Below are positions 7,139-15,256 of a DNA stretch of 15,337 bases, in pieces. Source of the stretch: CAZUMW01 sp964621615 (GTDB lineage Bacteria; Desulfobacterota; WTBG01; CAIYCZ01; CAIRTM01); contig CAZUMW010000070.1 in assembly GCA_964621615.1 (NCBI GenBank), positions 1 to 15,337 of the forward strand, in the 5' to 3' direction. The notes below the pieces were generated by a model. It was not told the origin of the DNA. It saw nothing but the letters and a program-made list of their open reading frames with translations, and ran no database searches. The number at the start of each line of letters is the position of its first letter. The stretch's first letter is position 1. The position numbers and the translations under genes are program-made.

Positions 7139-10100
7139 TTAATCGCCGGCAACCTCAGCAAAATCGTCATCCCAGCCGTCAGGACATTCCTCAGACACTT
7201 TCTTGACCGCTGCGGTCGCGTTAACCGGCTGCAGATCGACATCCACCGCCCCCTCCCACTGCTCGGTTGAGGGATCGTGCTTCCAGTCGATCATAAGCAC
7301 ATGAGCTTCGGTGCTGCCCACAAACACCTGGATATAGCCATTCAGCACGCTCTGATTGTTTACGGTTTCATTGACGGTTTCCTTCAGCAAGCCGCCCATT
7401 TTTTCGCCCGTTGCAGCAATTTCAATAATTGCTCCCCCGGTTACCGTGCCGTTGTCAGCCTGCTCGGCACAGAAGCGCACATCGCCGATCGCAAACCCGA
7501 AGTCGATGGTTCCCTCATAGTAGCCGTCAAACTCGGCAATATCATAGGTGGGGCACTGGGGGGACAGGCTGTCATATTGTGAAGCGGCCCGGCCGTACAG
7601 CTCCGCGGCTCTGCTCAGCGCGCGAAGCGCCAGCGCCTGCCGCCCGTTTCCTGCCAGACGCTGCCCGAGGCTGAAAAGCCGGCCGGCCTTCTTTGACAGA
7701 TCCTTCAGATCGCCTTTGTACTGCGGGCATATATCGGCAATCAGCCGCTGAACGATCGCCTGAGAGACTGCCGTATCCCACAGCGCCGATGTCAGCACAT
7801 ACGAATCAGCTGCGGCGGCCTCACCTGAGGGGTTCACTATGCCCAGGTAGACTTCTGCCATGCTCGCGCCTGCAAGCACCTCAGACAGATCCTCTCCGGC
7901 AAGCCCCTGATCGAGCGCCGACGCCGCCTGCTGAAGCAGAAATGTCTCAACCGGGCCTGCATCAGCAGCAAGCTGATCGCTGATGCTGCTGCTCAGAAGG
8001 GCTGCCGTCTCCGTGAAGGGAAGCTGGCCGCGCATGCCGGCTGATTCAAGCTCGATACCGCTCAAAGACACCGCACCGCTCATGCTTCCGGCAAGGGTGC
8101 CGCTGGAGGCGCTGTAGGTAAGCAGAACCGATGCCGTGCTGCCGTCATCAAAGGTCACCGTTCCTGTAACGGACCCGTTGTCGCTGACGGTTCCGCTGAG
8201 GGATCCGCTCTGATCGGTTTTTCCAAGCACCGTAACCTCTCCGCTGAGTGCGGTGCGGGCCTGATCGATATCTGCTGCAATGCCGATCGCTCCCGCGCTC
8301 CCGGTGCCGGATCCGACCCACCTGCCGTCGATGCTGACCGCTGCCGCCTGCTCCGTTTCCACCCAGTAGATAAACAGGCCGGCAATCTGGGAGCTGCCGT
8401 AGGCAAGCTGCTGATCAGGGCTGTAGGATATTTTTATTGCATCTCCGAACATCGTCCGGTTAGCGGCAAGGCTTTGCGGCAGCGAGGGGTCGCTTATATC
8501 AAACATCCTGACCTGTCCGGCGCTCCCGGTCGTCTCAATGGTGAGCAGATAGCTGTCAAATGCGGTAGCCGCCTTTATGTTCATGACCTCATAGCCGAGA
8601 GTTTCGGTCGGGATAACCGCTGCAGTCAGCGGCGCTGCAGGGCTTGAAATATCCGTTATCGTCAGGCCGCTGTCCCCGCCTGAGGAAAGCACGCAGGTTT
8701 CCCACACGGCGATATCCTGAATGGTGCCGTTGTCAAACCCGCCGGAAACAGCGCGCAGCGCGCTGGTGTCGCGCGCATCAACGACCAGGGAGCCCTTTGT
8801 GCCGTCGCCCGCAATAATAAAATCGCCCCGCACCTGAACCTTGTAGCAGGAGCCCGCCGTGTCAAACGTGGTAATCAGCTCAGGGCTGGCAGCATCAGAA
8901 ACATCAACCAGCGCAATGCCCTCGGTCTGTATGGCAACATAGGCAATCCGGTCTTTTACCACCACATCAAAGGGTCGCCCGGGCAGCGCAATGCTGCCAA
9001 GGACCGATGCAGATGACGCTGTGGACGCATCAATGATTTCAAGATAGCCGCCGCTTTTTTCAACCTTGTCCACCTGTGCGGTATACACGGTCGTGTCCGA
9101 CACAAAGACCCCGTTCACATTGCCGGTGAGCGCAACGGTCCGGACAAGAGCCGGCTGCTGCGGGTCTGAGACATCAAGAATCCGCAGCCCCTGATGATAG
9201 CCGGCGACGTAGGCATAATCGCCGGATCCTTTACAGTCCTGGACCTGACCGATGGACTGGATGCTTGACACCTGCTGGATCGTTCCGGAAGACACATCGA
9301 AGATTCGAAGCCCGTAATCGCGGTTTGCCAGCACAATCGTATTCCCGGAGCTGTCGGTATCAAGGCTGTGATAGGGGGCCACATCAAACTCTTCCACCTG
9401 TGTGGGGTTTGTTGGATCGGAGACATCGATTTCGAAAAAATTTGAAAACTCTGTACACAAATACACGCTGCTGCCGATTTTGACTATTGAAATTACGCCG
9501 CCGTAATCATTGTTAAGCGTTGCAGCCAGCGAGGGGCTGCTGATGTCGGAAACATCAAGAATGACAAATCCGACCCCGCCGCCGGCCATGTACAGATAAT
9601 TGCCGTCGCGGATGCTCTTGTAATAATTGTTCGGCTGGGAAATGTCTGCCGGGTCGGCGGGAAAGCGGGATACATAGCTCGGGCTCGACGGAGTGGTAAT
9701 GTCAAAAATATACAGGCCGTCGAACTCGCATGACAGATAGAGGTAATCCCCCGCAATGTTTACATCATAGCCGTTGTAGTTTGCCGCGGTAAAGTCGGTG
9801 AAGGTGTCAACCACTGACGGGCTTGACGGGTCGCTCACATCAAGCGTTATAAGCCCGGCGATCTGATCGATCACGTAGGCATAGTTCCCCTTGACGCCCA
9901 CATCCTGGGTCTCGAGGTTTTTCTGCTCGGCGCTGCTGTCAAAGACGGTTTGCGACAGCTGAACCGGTGTGGCTGGATCCGAGACATCGACCGCGATAAG
10001 CCCGGCGCTCAGACAGGCGATATAGAGGATGTCTCCGCTTTTTTCAAGGCGCCTGCCGATGCCGGGAAGCGGCAGGGTGCCGAGCTGTACCGGATCGGCG

Positions 10101-10315
10101 GCATCAGTGATGTCATAAATACACAGGCGGGGCTCCTGCAGCGCGTACAGGGTATTGCCTTCGACAATACAGGAGCGCATGGCTCCGCCCAGGTTCGTTA
10201 CATAGCTTACTGATTCACCAGCTGCGTACGCCGGACACACAACAACACAGCAGCAAAAAATAGCTGCCAGCACGCCCGCCATACAAAGTCCACGTTTTGC
10301 AGTGCTTTGCTTCAT
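7139..10315 (-). CDS. secreted LVIVD-repeat protein (predicted beta-propeller) with C-terminal domains
   Basis: A 1058-residue exported protein. The N terminus is a signal peptide: basic residues, a hydrophobic core with four cysteines (about 11-27), then PAYA before AGES, giving a likely cleavage after Ala31. No proper lipobox. From about 62 to 620 I count 13 repeats of the LVIVD type, such as LIAVDVSDPATPVQL, LYIFDITTPSSPSYV and LRILDVSDPQQPALV. This family is predicted to form beta-propellers, and 13 units would suit two propellers. A Gly/Ser/Thr-rich beta domain (about 662-760) opens DGRWVGSGTG. A helical, Ala-rich segment (about 770-915) follows. A last beta domain (about 930-1030) opens DGYYEGTIDF and may be a distant copy of the first. 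The start is well supported: AAGGAGG sits 7 nt before ATG 10315. No membrane anchor or sorting signal seen at the C terminus. Role unknown; surface binding is a guess. Confidence 0.88.
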   Translation of the reverse strand: MKQSTAKRGLCMAGVLAAIFCCCVVVCPAYAAGESVSYVTNLGGAMRSCIVEGNTLYALQEPRLCIYDITDAADPVQLGTLPLPGIGRRLEKSGDILYIACLSAGLIAVDVSDPATPVQLSQTVFDSSAEQKNLETQDVGVKGNYAYVIDQIAGLITLDVSDPSSPSVVDTFTDFTAANYNGYDVNIAGDYLYLSCEFDGLYIFDITTPSSPSYVSRFPADPADISQPNNYYKSIRDGNYLYMAGGGVGFVILDVSDISSPSLAATLNNDYGGVISIVKIGSSVYLCTEFSNFFEIDVSDPTNPTQVEEFDVAPYHSLDTDSSGNTIVLANRDYGLRIFDVSSGTIQQVSSIQSIGQVQDCKGSGDYAYVAGYHQGLRILDVSDPQQPALVRTVALTGNVNGVFVSDTTVYTAQVDKVEKSGGYLEIIDASTASSASVLGSIALPGRPFDVVVKDRIAYVAIQTEGIALVDVSDAASPELITTFDTAGSCYKVQVRGDFIIAGDGTKGSLVVDARDTSALRAVSGGFDNGTIQDIAVWETCVLSSGGDSGLTITDISSPAAPLTAAVIPTETLGYEVMNIKAATAFDSYLLTIETTGSAGQVRMFDISDPSLPQSLAANRTMFGDAIKISYSPDQQLAYGSSQIAGLFIYWVETEQAAAVSIDGRWVGSGTGSAGAIGIAADIDQARTALSGEVTVLGKTDQSGSLSGTVSDNGSVTGTVTFDDGSTASVLLTYSASSGTLAGSMSGAVSLSGIELESAGMRGQLPFTETAALLSSSISDQLAADAGPVETFLLQQAASALDQGLAGEDLSEVLAGASMAEVYLGIVNPSGEAAAADSYVLTSALWDTAVSQAIVQRLIADICPQYKGDLKDLSKKAGRLFSLGQRLAGNGRQALALRALSRAAELYGRAASQYDSLSPQCPTYDIAEFDGYYEGTIDFGFAIGDVRFCAEQADNGTVTGGAIIEIAATGEKMGGLLKETVNETVNNQSVLNGYIQVFVGSTEAHVLMIDWKHDPSTEQWEGAVDVDLQPVNATAAVKKVSEECPDGWDDDFAEVAGD

Positions 10316-10361
10316 AGCACAACCTCCTTTCAGATTGTCAGAAAAATGGCTCTGTATATAT

Positions 10362-10413
10362 AAAAAAGGACATGCCCGTATTTACCAATGCCCCCCCACG
10401 GGGCATGATTGGT
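10362..10413 (-). promoter_or_regulatory. two competing hairpins in the LVIVD-gene leader, possible attenuator
   Basis: On the minus strand, ACCAA and TGCCCC (within 10413-10400) can pair with GGGGCA and TTGGT (ending at 10384), a stem of about 11 bp with one bulge. The same CATGCCC (10407-10401) also matches GGGCATG (10377-10371) perfectly, and that is followed by TCC and T6 (10367-10362), like an intrinsic terminator. The two structures exclude each other. The terminator stem is only 7 bp with a long loop, so the attenuation idea is tentative. Confidence 0.35.
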
Positions 10414-10539
10414 TTCTGCAGCAACGCCGGGTGTTCGGCCTTCCTTGTTTTCCTCCTTAAAAACGGTAAACGCAGTTGGTAGAAAGCGTATCGGAATAAA
10501 GCAGCTTTTAAGAGACTGTCGCTGATACCCTATAGTGCA

Positions 10540-10569
10540 TTTATATTTTCACTCCCACGGGTTTGTCAA
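10540..10569 (-). promoter_or_regulatory. promoter of the LVIVD-repeat gene
   Basis: The minus strand has a consensus -35 TTGACA (10564-10569), an 18-bp spacer and -10 TATAAA (10540-10545). Transcription from about 10533 would give a leader of roughly 218 nt before ATG 10315. The leader includes the hairpin pair at 10362-10413 and a purine-rich AAGGAGG-like stretch near 10455 that has no start codon at usable distance. Confidence 0.6.
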
Positions 10570-10590
10570 GGTTTATTTATTGCACAATAT

Positions 10591-10762
10591 GCAGTAGCGT
10601 CCAAAAAAATTTCAGCGCCGCACGGACAGGTCTTTGATGAACCTCGCAGCCAGAGGCGGACCGTACACATCCCGGAAGTTTACAAAACAGGTTATTTTTG
10701 TGAGCTTTCGAAAAGCCCGTGTCCGCTACGGCTTCTGCTCGCTGTATAATGATATTTTGGAC
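10591..10762. repeat. third copy of the GTCCAAAA motif, with a facing short copy, between divergent promoters
   Basis: GCAGTAGCGTCCAAAAAAAT (10591-10610) matches the copy at 5834-5850 (GCAGCGTCCAAAATAAT) apart from a 2-base gap and one base. Facing it on the minus strand, GTCCAAAATA occurs at 10762-10753. The 165-bp interval between them lies between the promoters for the LVIVD gene and the kinase. The frames open across it, on both strands, show no recognisable domain or ribosome-binding site, so I see no gene in it. Confidence 0.4.
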
Positions 10763-10792
10763 TTGTTCGCTCCAATATTTAAATATTATGAT
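10763..10792 (+). promoter_or_regulatory. promoter of the hybrid-kinase operon with a palindrome in the spacer
   Basis: -35 TTGTTC (10763-10768), an 18-bp spacer and -10 TATGAT (10787-10792). The spacer is largely filled by a perfect 14-bp palindrome AATATTTAAATATT (10774-10787), a possible operator. A perfect TATAAT also occurs at 10745-10750 but lacks a -35 at suitable spacing. From this promoter the kinase leader would be about 220 nt. Confidence 0.45.
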
Positions 10793-10870
10793 AAAGGTGT
10801 TGTTTTTTTTATGCTTTTTATTTATAAAAATAAGCAACCGGGTTCAAAAAGGTCCGCCAGGAATTTCAGC

Positions 10871-10923
10871 CGGAGGCCGAAAGGTCACGCCTCACGAACG
10901 TGAAGGGGCTCCTTGTGCCTCCG
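10871..10923 (+). promoter_or_regulatory. possible structured RNA in the kinase leader
   Basis: CGGAGGC (10871-10877) pairs exactly with GCCTCCG (10917-10923). The enclosed 39 nt can form two smaller hairpins, TCACG/CGTGA and AGG-GGCT-CCT, giving a branched fold. It lies about 100 nt before the kinase start, inside the predicted leader. It matches no riboswitch class I know. A stem of this size can occur by chance. Confidence 0.25.
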
Positions 10924-11020
10924 CACGCAAAGCGCACTGTAGCCCGGCACACAATAAGCAGCAAGCCGTTGCTCTGATGTTTTTCTTATCGCTCACCGCC
11001 ATACAGGTTTCACTGCCGCC

Positions 11021-13291
11021 GTGATGGAAGAGACAAATCTTCTGAAAGAGCTTCTTTACCGCGCCAATGTTCCCCTGTGTATCGTCGATCCGGCTACGAG
11101 CCGTTTTGTTGACGCCAACAGTGCGGCCTGCAGACTCTTCGGCTCCGCCAGGGAGGAGCTGCTCGAAAAGCAGGTGGCAGGGGTCGCCCCGCATTTTGCC
11201 GACAAACGCGTGTGGCAAAATCATGTCATACATCTGAAGGAAAAAGGCTCAATGACCGGGGAATACGAAATACGGCGCCCCGACGGTTCCCAGCTGACAG
11301 TCCGGCTTGCGCTTACGATGGTCACCCACCGCGACAGGCAGTATATTATTGCTGTTACTAATGACATTTCACAGCAGAAAGCGGCAAAAGAGCTGCTGCT
11401 GCTCCAGAGCATGCTGCTTGATCAGATTCAGGACAGAATAACCGCGACCGACCTCAACGGACGCATCACGTATATCAACCGTGCTGAATGCGACATGCTG
11501 CAGTGCAGCAGCGAAGAGCTTATCGGTAAATCCGTAAGGACATTCGGCGAAGATCCCTCGCGGGGCGCGCGCCAGCAGGAGATAATGCAGCAGACACGGG
11601 ACCGGGGTGCATGGCGGGGGGAAGTCGTTAACTATACAAAAAACGGCTCAGAAGTAATCCTTGACTGCCGAACGCAGCTGGTATATGACAACGGCGGCAG
11701 GCCCATCGGCATGTGCGGCATCAGCACCGATATTACAGAGCGCAAGCGCGCTGAGCAGGCCCTGCGGGAAAGTGAAGAGCGTTTCAGAATAGTATTTGAA
11801 AATGCCCGGGACGGGTTTTACATCGTCGACTACAATACAAAAAAAACATTCATGTGCAACAAAGCCTTTTGTGACATGCTCGGCTGGAGCGGCACGGAGA
11901 TGCACAGCAAAGGCCTGATCGACATTCACCCCCCCGAATCGCTGCCGCATGTTTTTGATCAATTTGAGCGGCTGGCACGAAACGAAATCGTTCAGGCCAA
12001 TGATATACCGGTTTTAAAAAAGAGCGGCGATATTTTTTATGCTGAAATCACCGCATCAAAAATACACTTCAGCGGCCGGGACTACGTGTTCGGGTGTTTC
12101 AGGGATACGACCGAGAGAACCAGAATAGAGGAGCAGCTCAGGCACTCACAAAAAATGGAGGCGATCGGCACGCTGGCAGGCGGTATCGCTCATGATTTCA
12201 ACAACATTCTCGGCGCTATTATCGGCTACACAGAAATGAGCTGGCAGGACGCGCCGCGGGGCTCGACGATCAGGTATAATCTGGAGCAGGTCCTTAAATC
12301 GAGCGCGCGAGCCAGAGACCTGATAAAGCAGATTCTCACCTTCAGCCGGAAGGATTCCCGGGAGCGGCAGCCGCTGGAAACCGGGCCGGTTATCAAAGAA
12401 GTGTGTAAATTGCTGCGGGCCACCATTCCCGCAAACATTGAAATACGCGAGCGCATAGATCCCGGCAGCGGAGTTGTTATGGCCCAGCCGGTACAGATAC
12501 ATCAGCTGGTTATGAACCTGTGCACAAATGCAGCCGATGCAATGCGGGAAACCGGGGGCGCTCTGAACGTCATGCTCACGCCGGTCGCCGTTACCGAGGA
12601 CATGATGCCGCGCTTTGAGCTTGCCGCGCCGGGAAATTATGTACAGCTGACGGTCAGAGACACGGGGAAGGGCATTGCCCCCGAGCACCAGGATAAAATA
12701 TTCGATCCCTTTTTTACTACCAAAAAGGAGGCGCGGGGAACCGGCATGGGGCTGGCCGTCGTACATGGTATTGTTAAAAACCACGGCGGCGGAATCTGCA
12801 TAGACAGCGCACCCGGCAAGGGCACCGCGTTTCATATCCTGCTGCCGAAAACAGATTATACCCCAACGCCCGCTACAGGACCGGATCCCGACCTGCCGTC
12901 GGGCACCGGGCATATACTTCTTGTTGACGACGAGCAGATGATAGTGGAGATGTGCTCACAAATGCTCGCATCGCTGGGCTATACGGTTACGGCGGCGCAC
13001 GGGAGCACCGTAGCCCTCGAGCGGTTCAGCGCGGCCCCCCATGCGTTTGATCTGGTTATCACCGACCAGACAATGCCGCACATGACCGGACATCAGCTGA
13101 CACAAAAACTGCTGAAGATACGGAAAAACATACCGATTATTCTGTGTACGGGTTTCAGCGAAACGATGGATCACAAAAAAGCCCTGGATTCGGGAATAAA
13201 AGAATTTATTCTGAAACCCTACGACAGGGCCACGCTTGCCGTCACTGTACGCAGGGTACTGGAAGCACACACAGGGCGCACTATCCAGTAG
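11021..13291 (+). CDS. cytoplasmic PAS-PAS-PAS hybrid sensor histidine kinase with receiver
   Basis: A 756-residue hybrid kinase. PAS1 is about 5-118, PAS2 about 128-242 (closing GISTDITERKRAE), PAS3 about 252-368. The HisKA domain has the phospho-accepting His391 in GGIAHDFNNIL. The ATPase domain has the N box at 498-508 (MNLCTNAADAM), VRDTGKGIAP (545-554), FDPFFTTK (561-568) and GTGMGLAVV (573-581). After a proline-rich linker comes a complete receiver (630-750) with acidic pair D636/D637, phospho-acceptor D682, T710 and K732. No membrane segment or signal peptide is seen, so it senses a cytoplasmic cue through its PAS domains. The frame starts at GTG 11021 with ATG 11024 right behind; an in-frame stop at 10955 and no start between exclude a longer form. 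No Shine-Dalgarno is visible, so translation may be weak. First gene of a three-gene run. Confidence 0.95.
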   Translation: MMEETNLLKELLYRANVPLCIVDPATSRFVDANSAACRLFGSAREELLEKQVAGVAPHFADKRVWQNHVIHLKEKGSMTGEYEIRRPDGSQLTVRLALTMVTHRDRQYIIAVTNDISQQKAAKELLLLQSMLLDQIQDRITATDLNGRITYINRAECDMLQCSSEELIGKSVRTFGEDPSRGARQQEIMQQTRDRGAWRGEVVNYTKNGSEVILDCRTQLVYDNGGRPIGMCGISTDITERKRAEQALRESEERFRIVFENARDGFYIVDYNTKKTFMCNKAFCDMLGWSGTEMHSKGLIDIHPPESLPHVFDQFERLARNEIVQANDIPVLKKSGDIFYAEITASKIHFSGRDYVFGCFRDTTERTRIEEQLRHSQKMEAIGTLAGGIAHDFNNILGAIIGYTEMSWQDAPRGSTIRYNLEQVLKSSARARDLIKQILTFSRKDSRERQPLETGPVIKEVCKLLRATIPANIEIRERIDPGSGVVMAQPVQIHQLVMNLCTNAADAMRETGGALNVMLTPVAVTEDMMPRFELAAPGNYVQLTVRDTGKGIAPEHQDKIFDPFFTTKKEARGTGMGLAVVHGIVKNHGGGICIDSAPGKGTAFHILLPKTDYTPTPATGPDPDLPSGTGHILLVDDEQMIVEMCSQMLASLGYTVTAAHGSTVALERFSAAPHAFDLVITDQTMPHMTGHQLTQKLLKIRKNIPIILCTGFSETMDHKKALDSGIKEFILKPYDRATLAVTVRRVLEAHTGRTIQ

Positions 13292-13348
13292 GCTTCAGTC
13301 GGCCCTGCTACGGGGCATATGTTCATCTTTTATACGGGAGACAGTGCT

Positions 13349-13804
13349 ATGGGAAAACCGATACCGGAAAGCGAGATACGAAAGCTCGCCGAGGATCAGC
13401 TGTGGGGCACCCTCATTGCAATCGATGACGGCCAGCCTTATGCTGTTGAGACATCTTTTGCTGCAGACGAAACCTGCCTCTACACCGGCACAAAACGCGG
13501 CGGCCGAATGAACCGCTGCATTGAAAAAAATCCCGCCGCCTCTTTCAAAATCTGTGACGGGGACCACCGCGGCCACAACTACCGGGCGGCTATTATCGAA
13601 TCGCAGGCGGAAATCCTTACCCGCCGCGAGGATATTCTGTACTGCCTGAAAATCATTTTCACCAAGCTCGGGCTGTCCACCGACAGCATCGAAACAAAGG
13701 CGGACACCTTTACTGCAGGCAAGGGGTCTCTTACACTTTACCGCCTGCCGCTGAAAAAACTTGGCGGTATAGCCTCAGCGCGCACATTGCACGATAATGA
13801 CTGA
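13349..13804 (+). CDS. flavin split-barrel (PNPOx/Nim-like) family protein
   Basis: A 151-residue protein with the layout of the pyridoxamine-5'-phosphate-oxidase-like split barrel, which binds FMN or related cofactors. It has an N-terminal helix, then GTLIAIDDGQPYAVETSFA (20-38), YTGTKRGGRMNRCIEKNP (45-62, the cofactor-loop region of Nim-like members) and the second-strand block AASFKICD. C58 and C69 lie in this region. The length fits the small stand-alone members, some of which are called nitroimidazole-resistance (Nim) proteins; most are uncharacterised. I chose ATG 13349 because GGGAG (13336-13340) is 8 nt upstream; ATG 13319 in frame has no such site. It follows the kinase by 57 bp and precedes the pilin start by 13 bp, so it probably shares their transcript. 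A redox or cofactor-binding role is inferred from the family. Confidence 0.8.
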   Translation: MGKPIPESEIRKLAEDQLWGTLIAIDDGQPYAVETSFAADETCLYTGTKRGGRMNRCIEKNPAASFKICDGDHRGHNYRAAIIESQAEILTRREDILYCLKIIFTKLGLSTDSIETKADTFTAGKGSLTLYRLPLKKLGGIASARTLHDND

Positions 13805-13817
13805 ACAGGAGGTGGCT

Positions 13818-14333
13818 TTGAGAAAACCGGTGCGGGGACAAAAAACGGGAGGCCATCCGGCACCATGTCCGAGTCCGCCTCAGACGGAGCCCGGGAACAA
13901 ACAGACAGAAGGTTTTTCGCTGATAGAGCTTATGGTGGCCGTTGCCATCATAGGCATTCTGGCGATAATTGCAGTGCCGAATTTCAGGGCGTATAAGGAA
14001 AAAGCGCGCATTGCTGCATGCCTGACAACAGCCTATTCCATTCAGGCATCACTTATCAGCTATGCAGCTGTAACTGCAGCCGGAACGTTTCCCGACTCCG
14101 CATCGCTTTCCAGCTGGGGCGATCTTGTCTCGATATGCAACCCAAACGGCTCACACCTGGCCGAGACTGCATATGAAAGCGGTTTCCAGGACTGGGTGAG
14201 CTATGCCCCTGTCGAGACAAGCGGAAAAATAGACTCGTTCACGCTGCTGCTCAGGCTCAATGATGTAACACACACCACAGAGTGCTCGCAGCTTGAGATT
14301 ACGGCGCGATCGGTTGCACGGCAGACATACTGA
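13818..14333 (+). CDS. type IV prepilin-like protein with a long leader
   Basis: A 171-residue prepilin from the chosen start. The class III processing site is clear: EG/FSLIELMVAVAIIGILAI (31-50), cleaved after G32, with mature Phe1 and Glu5 and a hydrophobic helix running into VPNFRAYKEKARIAA. The mature protein would be 139 residues, with cysteines at mature position 36, in SICNPNG and in TECSQLE that could form the pilin disulfide. I prefer TTG 13818 because AGGAGG (13807-13812) sits 5 nt upstream; ATG 13797 would overlap the previous gene by 8 bp and gives a 39-residue leader. Either way the leader (32 residues, Pro- and Gly-rich) is far longer than the usual 6-10. It could be a pilin, minor pilin or type II secretion pseudopilin; no assembly genes are nearby. 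Confidence 0.88.
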   Translation: MRKPVRGQKTGGHPAPCPSPPQTEPGNKQTEGFSLIELMVAVAIIGILAIIAVPNFRAYKEKARIAACLTTAYSIQASLISYAAVTAAGTFPDSASLSSWGDLVSICNPNGSHLAETAYESGFQDWVSYAPVETSGKIDSFTLLLRLNDVTHTTECSQLEITARSVARQTY

Positions 14334-14345
14334 ATGCCCTGCCTC

Positions 14346-15191
14346 CTACGAGCTTGCGGGGCTCCCGGCCTCAGGCACGGGCGGCTCTTGCGCGGAAGAT
14401 GCGTTCCGGCTCAGATTCGATGCAAATTGTGCAACAATATCATAAACGTTTTTCATGGTAAACGGCTTGCTCAAATAATCATTTGCCCCCGCCCGGAGAA
14501 CCTCTTCTATTTCATCGGGAAGCTCCGCAGACACCGCCACAATCGGCACTGACGCCATCTCGATCATTTTACGGACTTCCTGCACAAAAACCAGGCCGTT
14601 CATGCGCGGCATGCTGTAATCCACAAAAACCAGGTCAGCCTTCTCGGCGGTCAGCTTTCTTATGGCCTGCACACCGTCAGAAGCCTCCACCACAGCGGGA
14701 ATCCCGATGCCCACGAGGATCATAGTGATTATCCTTCGCATGGTCCGGGAGTCGTCAACAACGAGCACAGTGTTTACCGGCTTTTTTTCAGGCGGAGGCT
14801 CCTCCTGCCCGGAAAGAAGCAGCGCTTCGATGCCCTTCTGAACAGCTTCCGTGAGCCGCTCGCCTTTTTGGACATACAGATCCGCCCCGGCCGGGGGCGC
14901 CTGCTCGGCGCCGATATCACCGTCCGCTGCCCTCATCAGCATAACATGCATCCCGGAGCAGCCGGGTATCATTTTCAGAACACGGCCCATATCATAGCCG
15001 CTGACAGCATCCAGATCAGCGCCTGCGATCAGCAGGTCGGGCCGCCAGTCAACAATTTTTATAAGCGCCCGGTCAGGGCGCGTGTCGGAGTCAAATCTGC
15101 ATGAGGGGTTCAGCGCGCTGAGCCCCTCGCACAGCGTCTGTACCGTTTCGGGCTCTGTGTCGAGAATGAATATTTTTTTTCTAATCTTCAT
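14346..15191 (-). CDS. two-receiver response regulator with an N-terminal pseudo-receiver
   Basis: A 281-residue protein of two CheY-like receivers and no output domain. The first (about 5-125) is degenerate: FILDTEPE has D11 but Thr in place of the second acid, the acceptor-aspartate position in PDLLIAGADL is Gly57, the Thr/Ser position is Arg87 and Lys109 is followed by Gly not Pro. It cannot be phosphorylated in the usual way. The second (about 140-258) is intact: VVDD (D146/D147), acceptor D191 in VFVDYSMPRMNG, S221 and K242 in SKPF. A Ser/Pro/Ala-rich tail follows. Start ATG 15191 has AGGA 5 nt upstream. It converges on the pilin gene with a 12-bp gap and no visible terminator. It may act through protein contacts, as CheY- and PilG-type proteins do. 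The partner is not evident. Confidence 0.92.
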   Translation of the reverse strand: MKIRKKIFILDTEPETVQTLCEGLSALNPSCRFDSDTRPDRALIKIVDWRPDLLIAGADLDAVSGYDMGRVLKMIPGCSGMHVMLMRAADGDIGAEQAPPAGADLYVQKGERLTEAVQKGIEALLLSGQEEPPPEKKPVNTVLVVDDSRTMRRIITMILVGIGIPAVVEASDGVQAIRKLTAEKADLVFVDYSMPRMNGLVFVQEVRKMIEMASVPIVAVSAELPDEIEEVLRAGANDYLSKPFTMKNVYDIVAQFASNLSRNASSAQEPPVPEAGSPASS

Positions 15192-15256
15192 TACGTCCTG
15201 CCGGTGTGTTGCGCTGCGTTCACGATATGTGCCGGAAAGCTATTCTGGAAAGCCGG

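Noticed and set aside
10577..10903. Overlapping open frames on both strands in the intergenic region (86 and 89 codons)
   Set aside because: No domain, no ribosome-binding site, and they run through promoters and AT-rich palindromes. A decayed transposase could not be shown.
10924..10950. ACGCAAAGC, which recalls the GEMM-I cyclic-di-GMP riboswitch
   Set aside because: The GGCAAA segment, the paired GNRA stem directly before it and the downstream receptor helix are missing.
12146..12913. A 255-codon minus-strand frame opposite the kinase domain
   Set aside because: It is the mirror of the conserved HisKA/ATPase coding strand, with no ribosome-binding site or recognisable motif.
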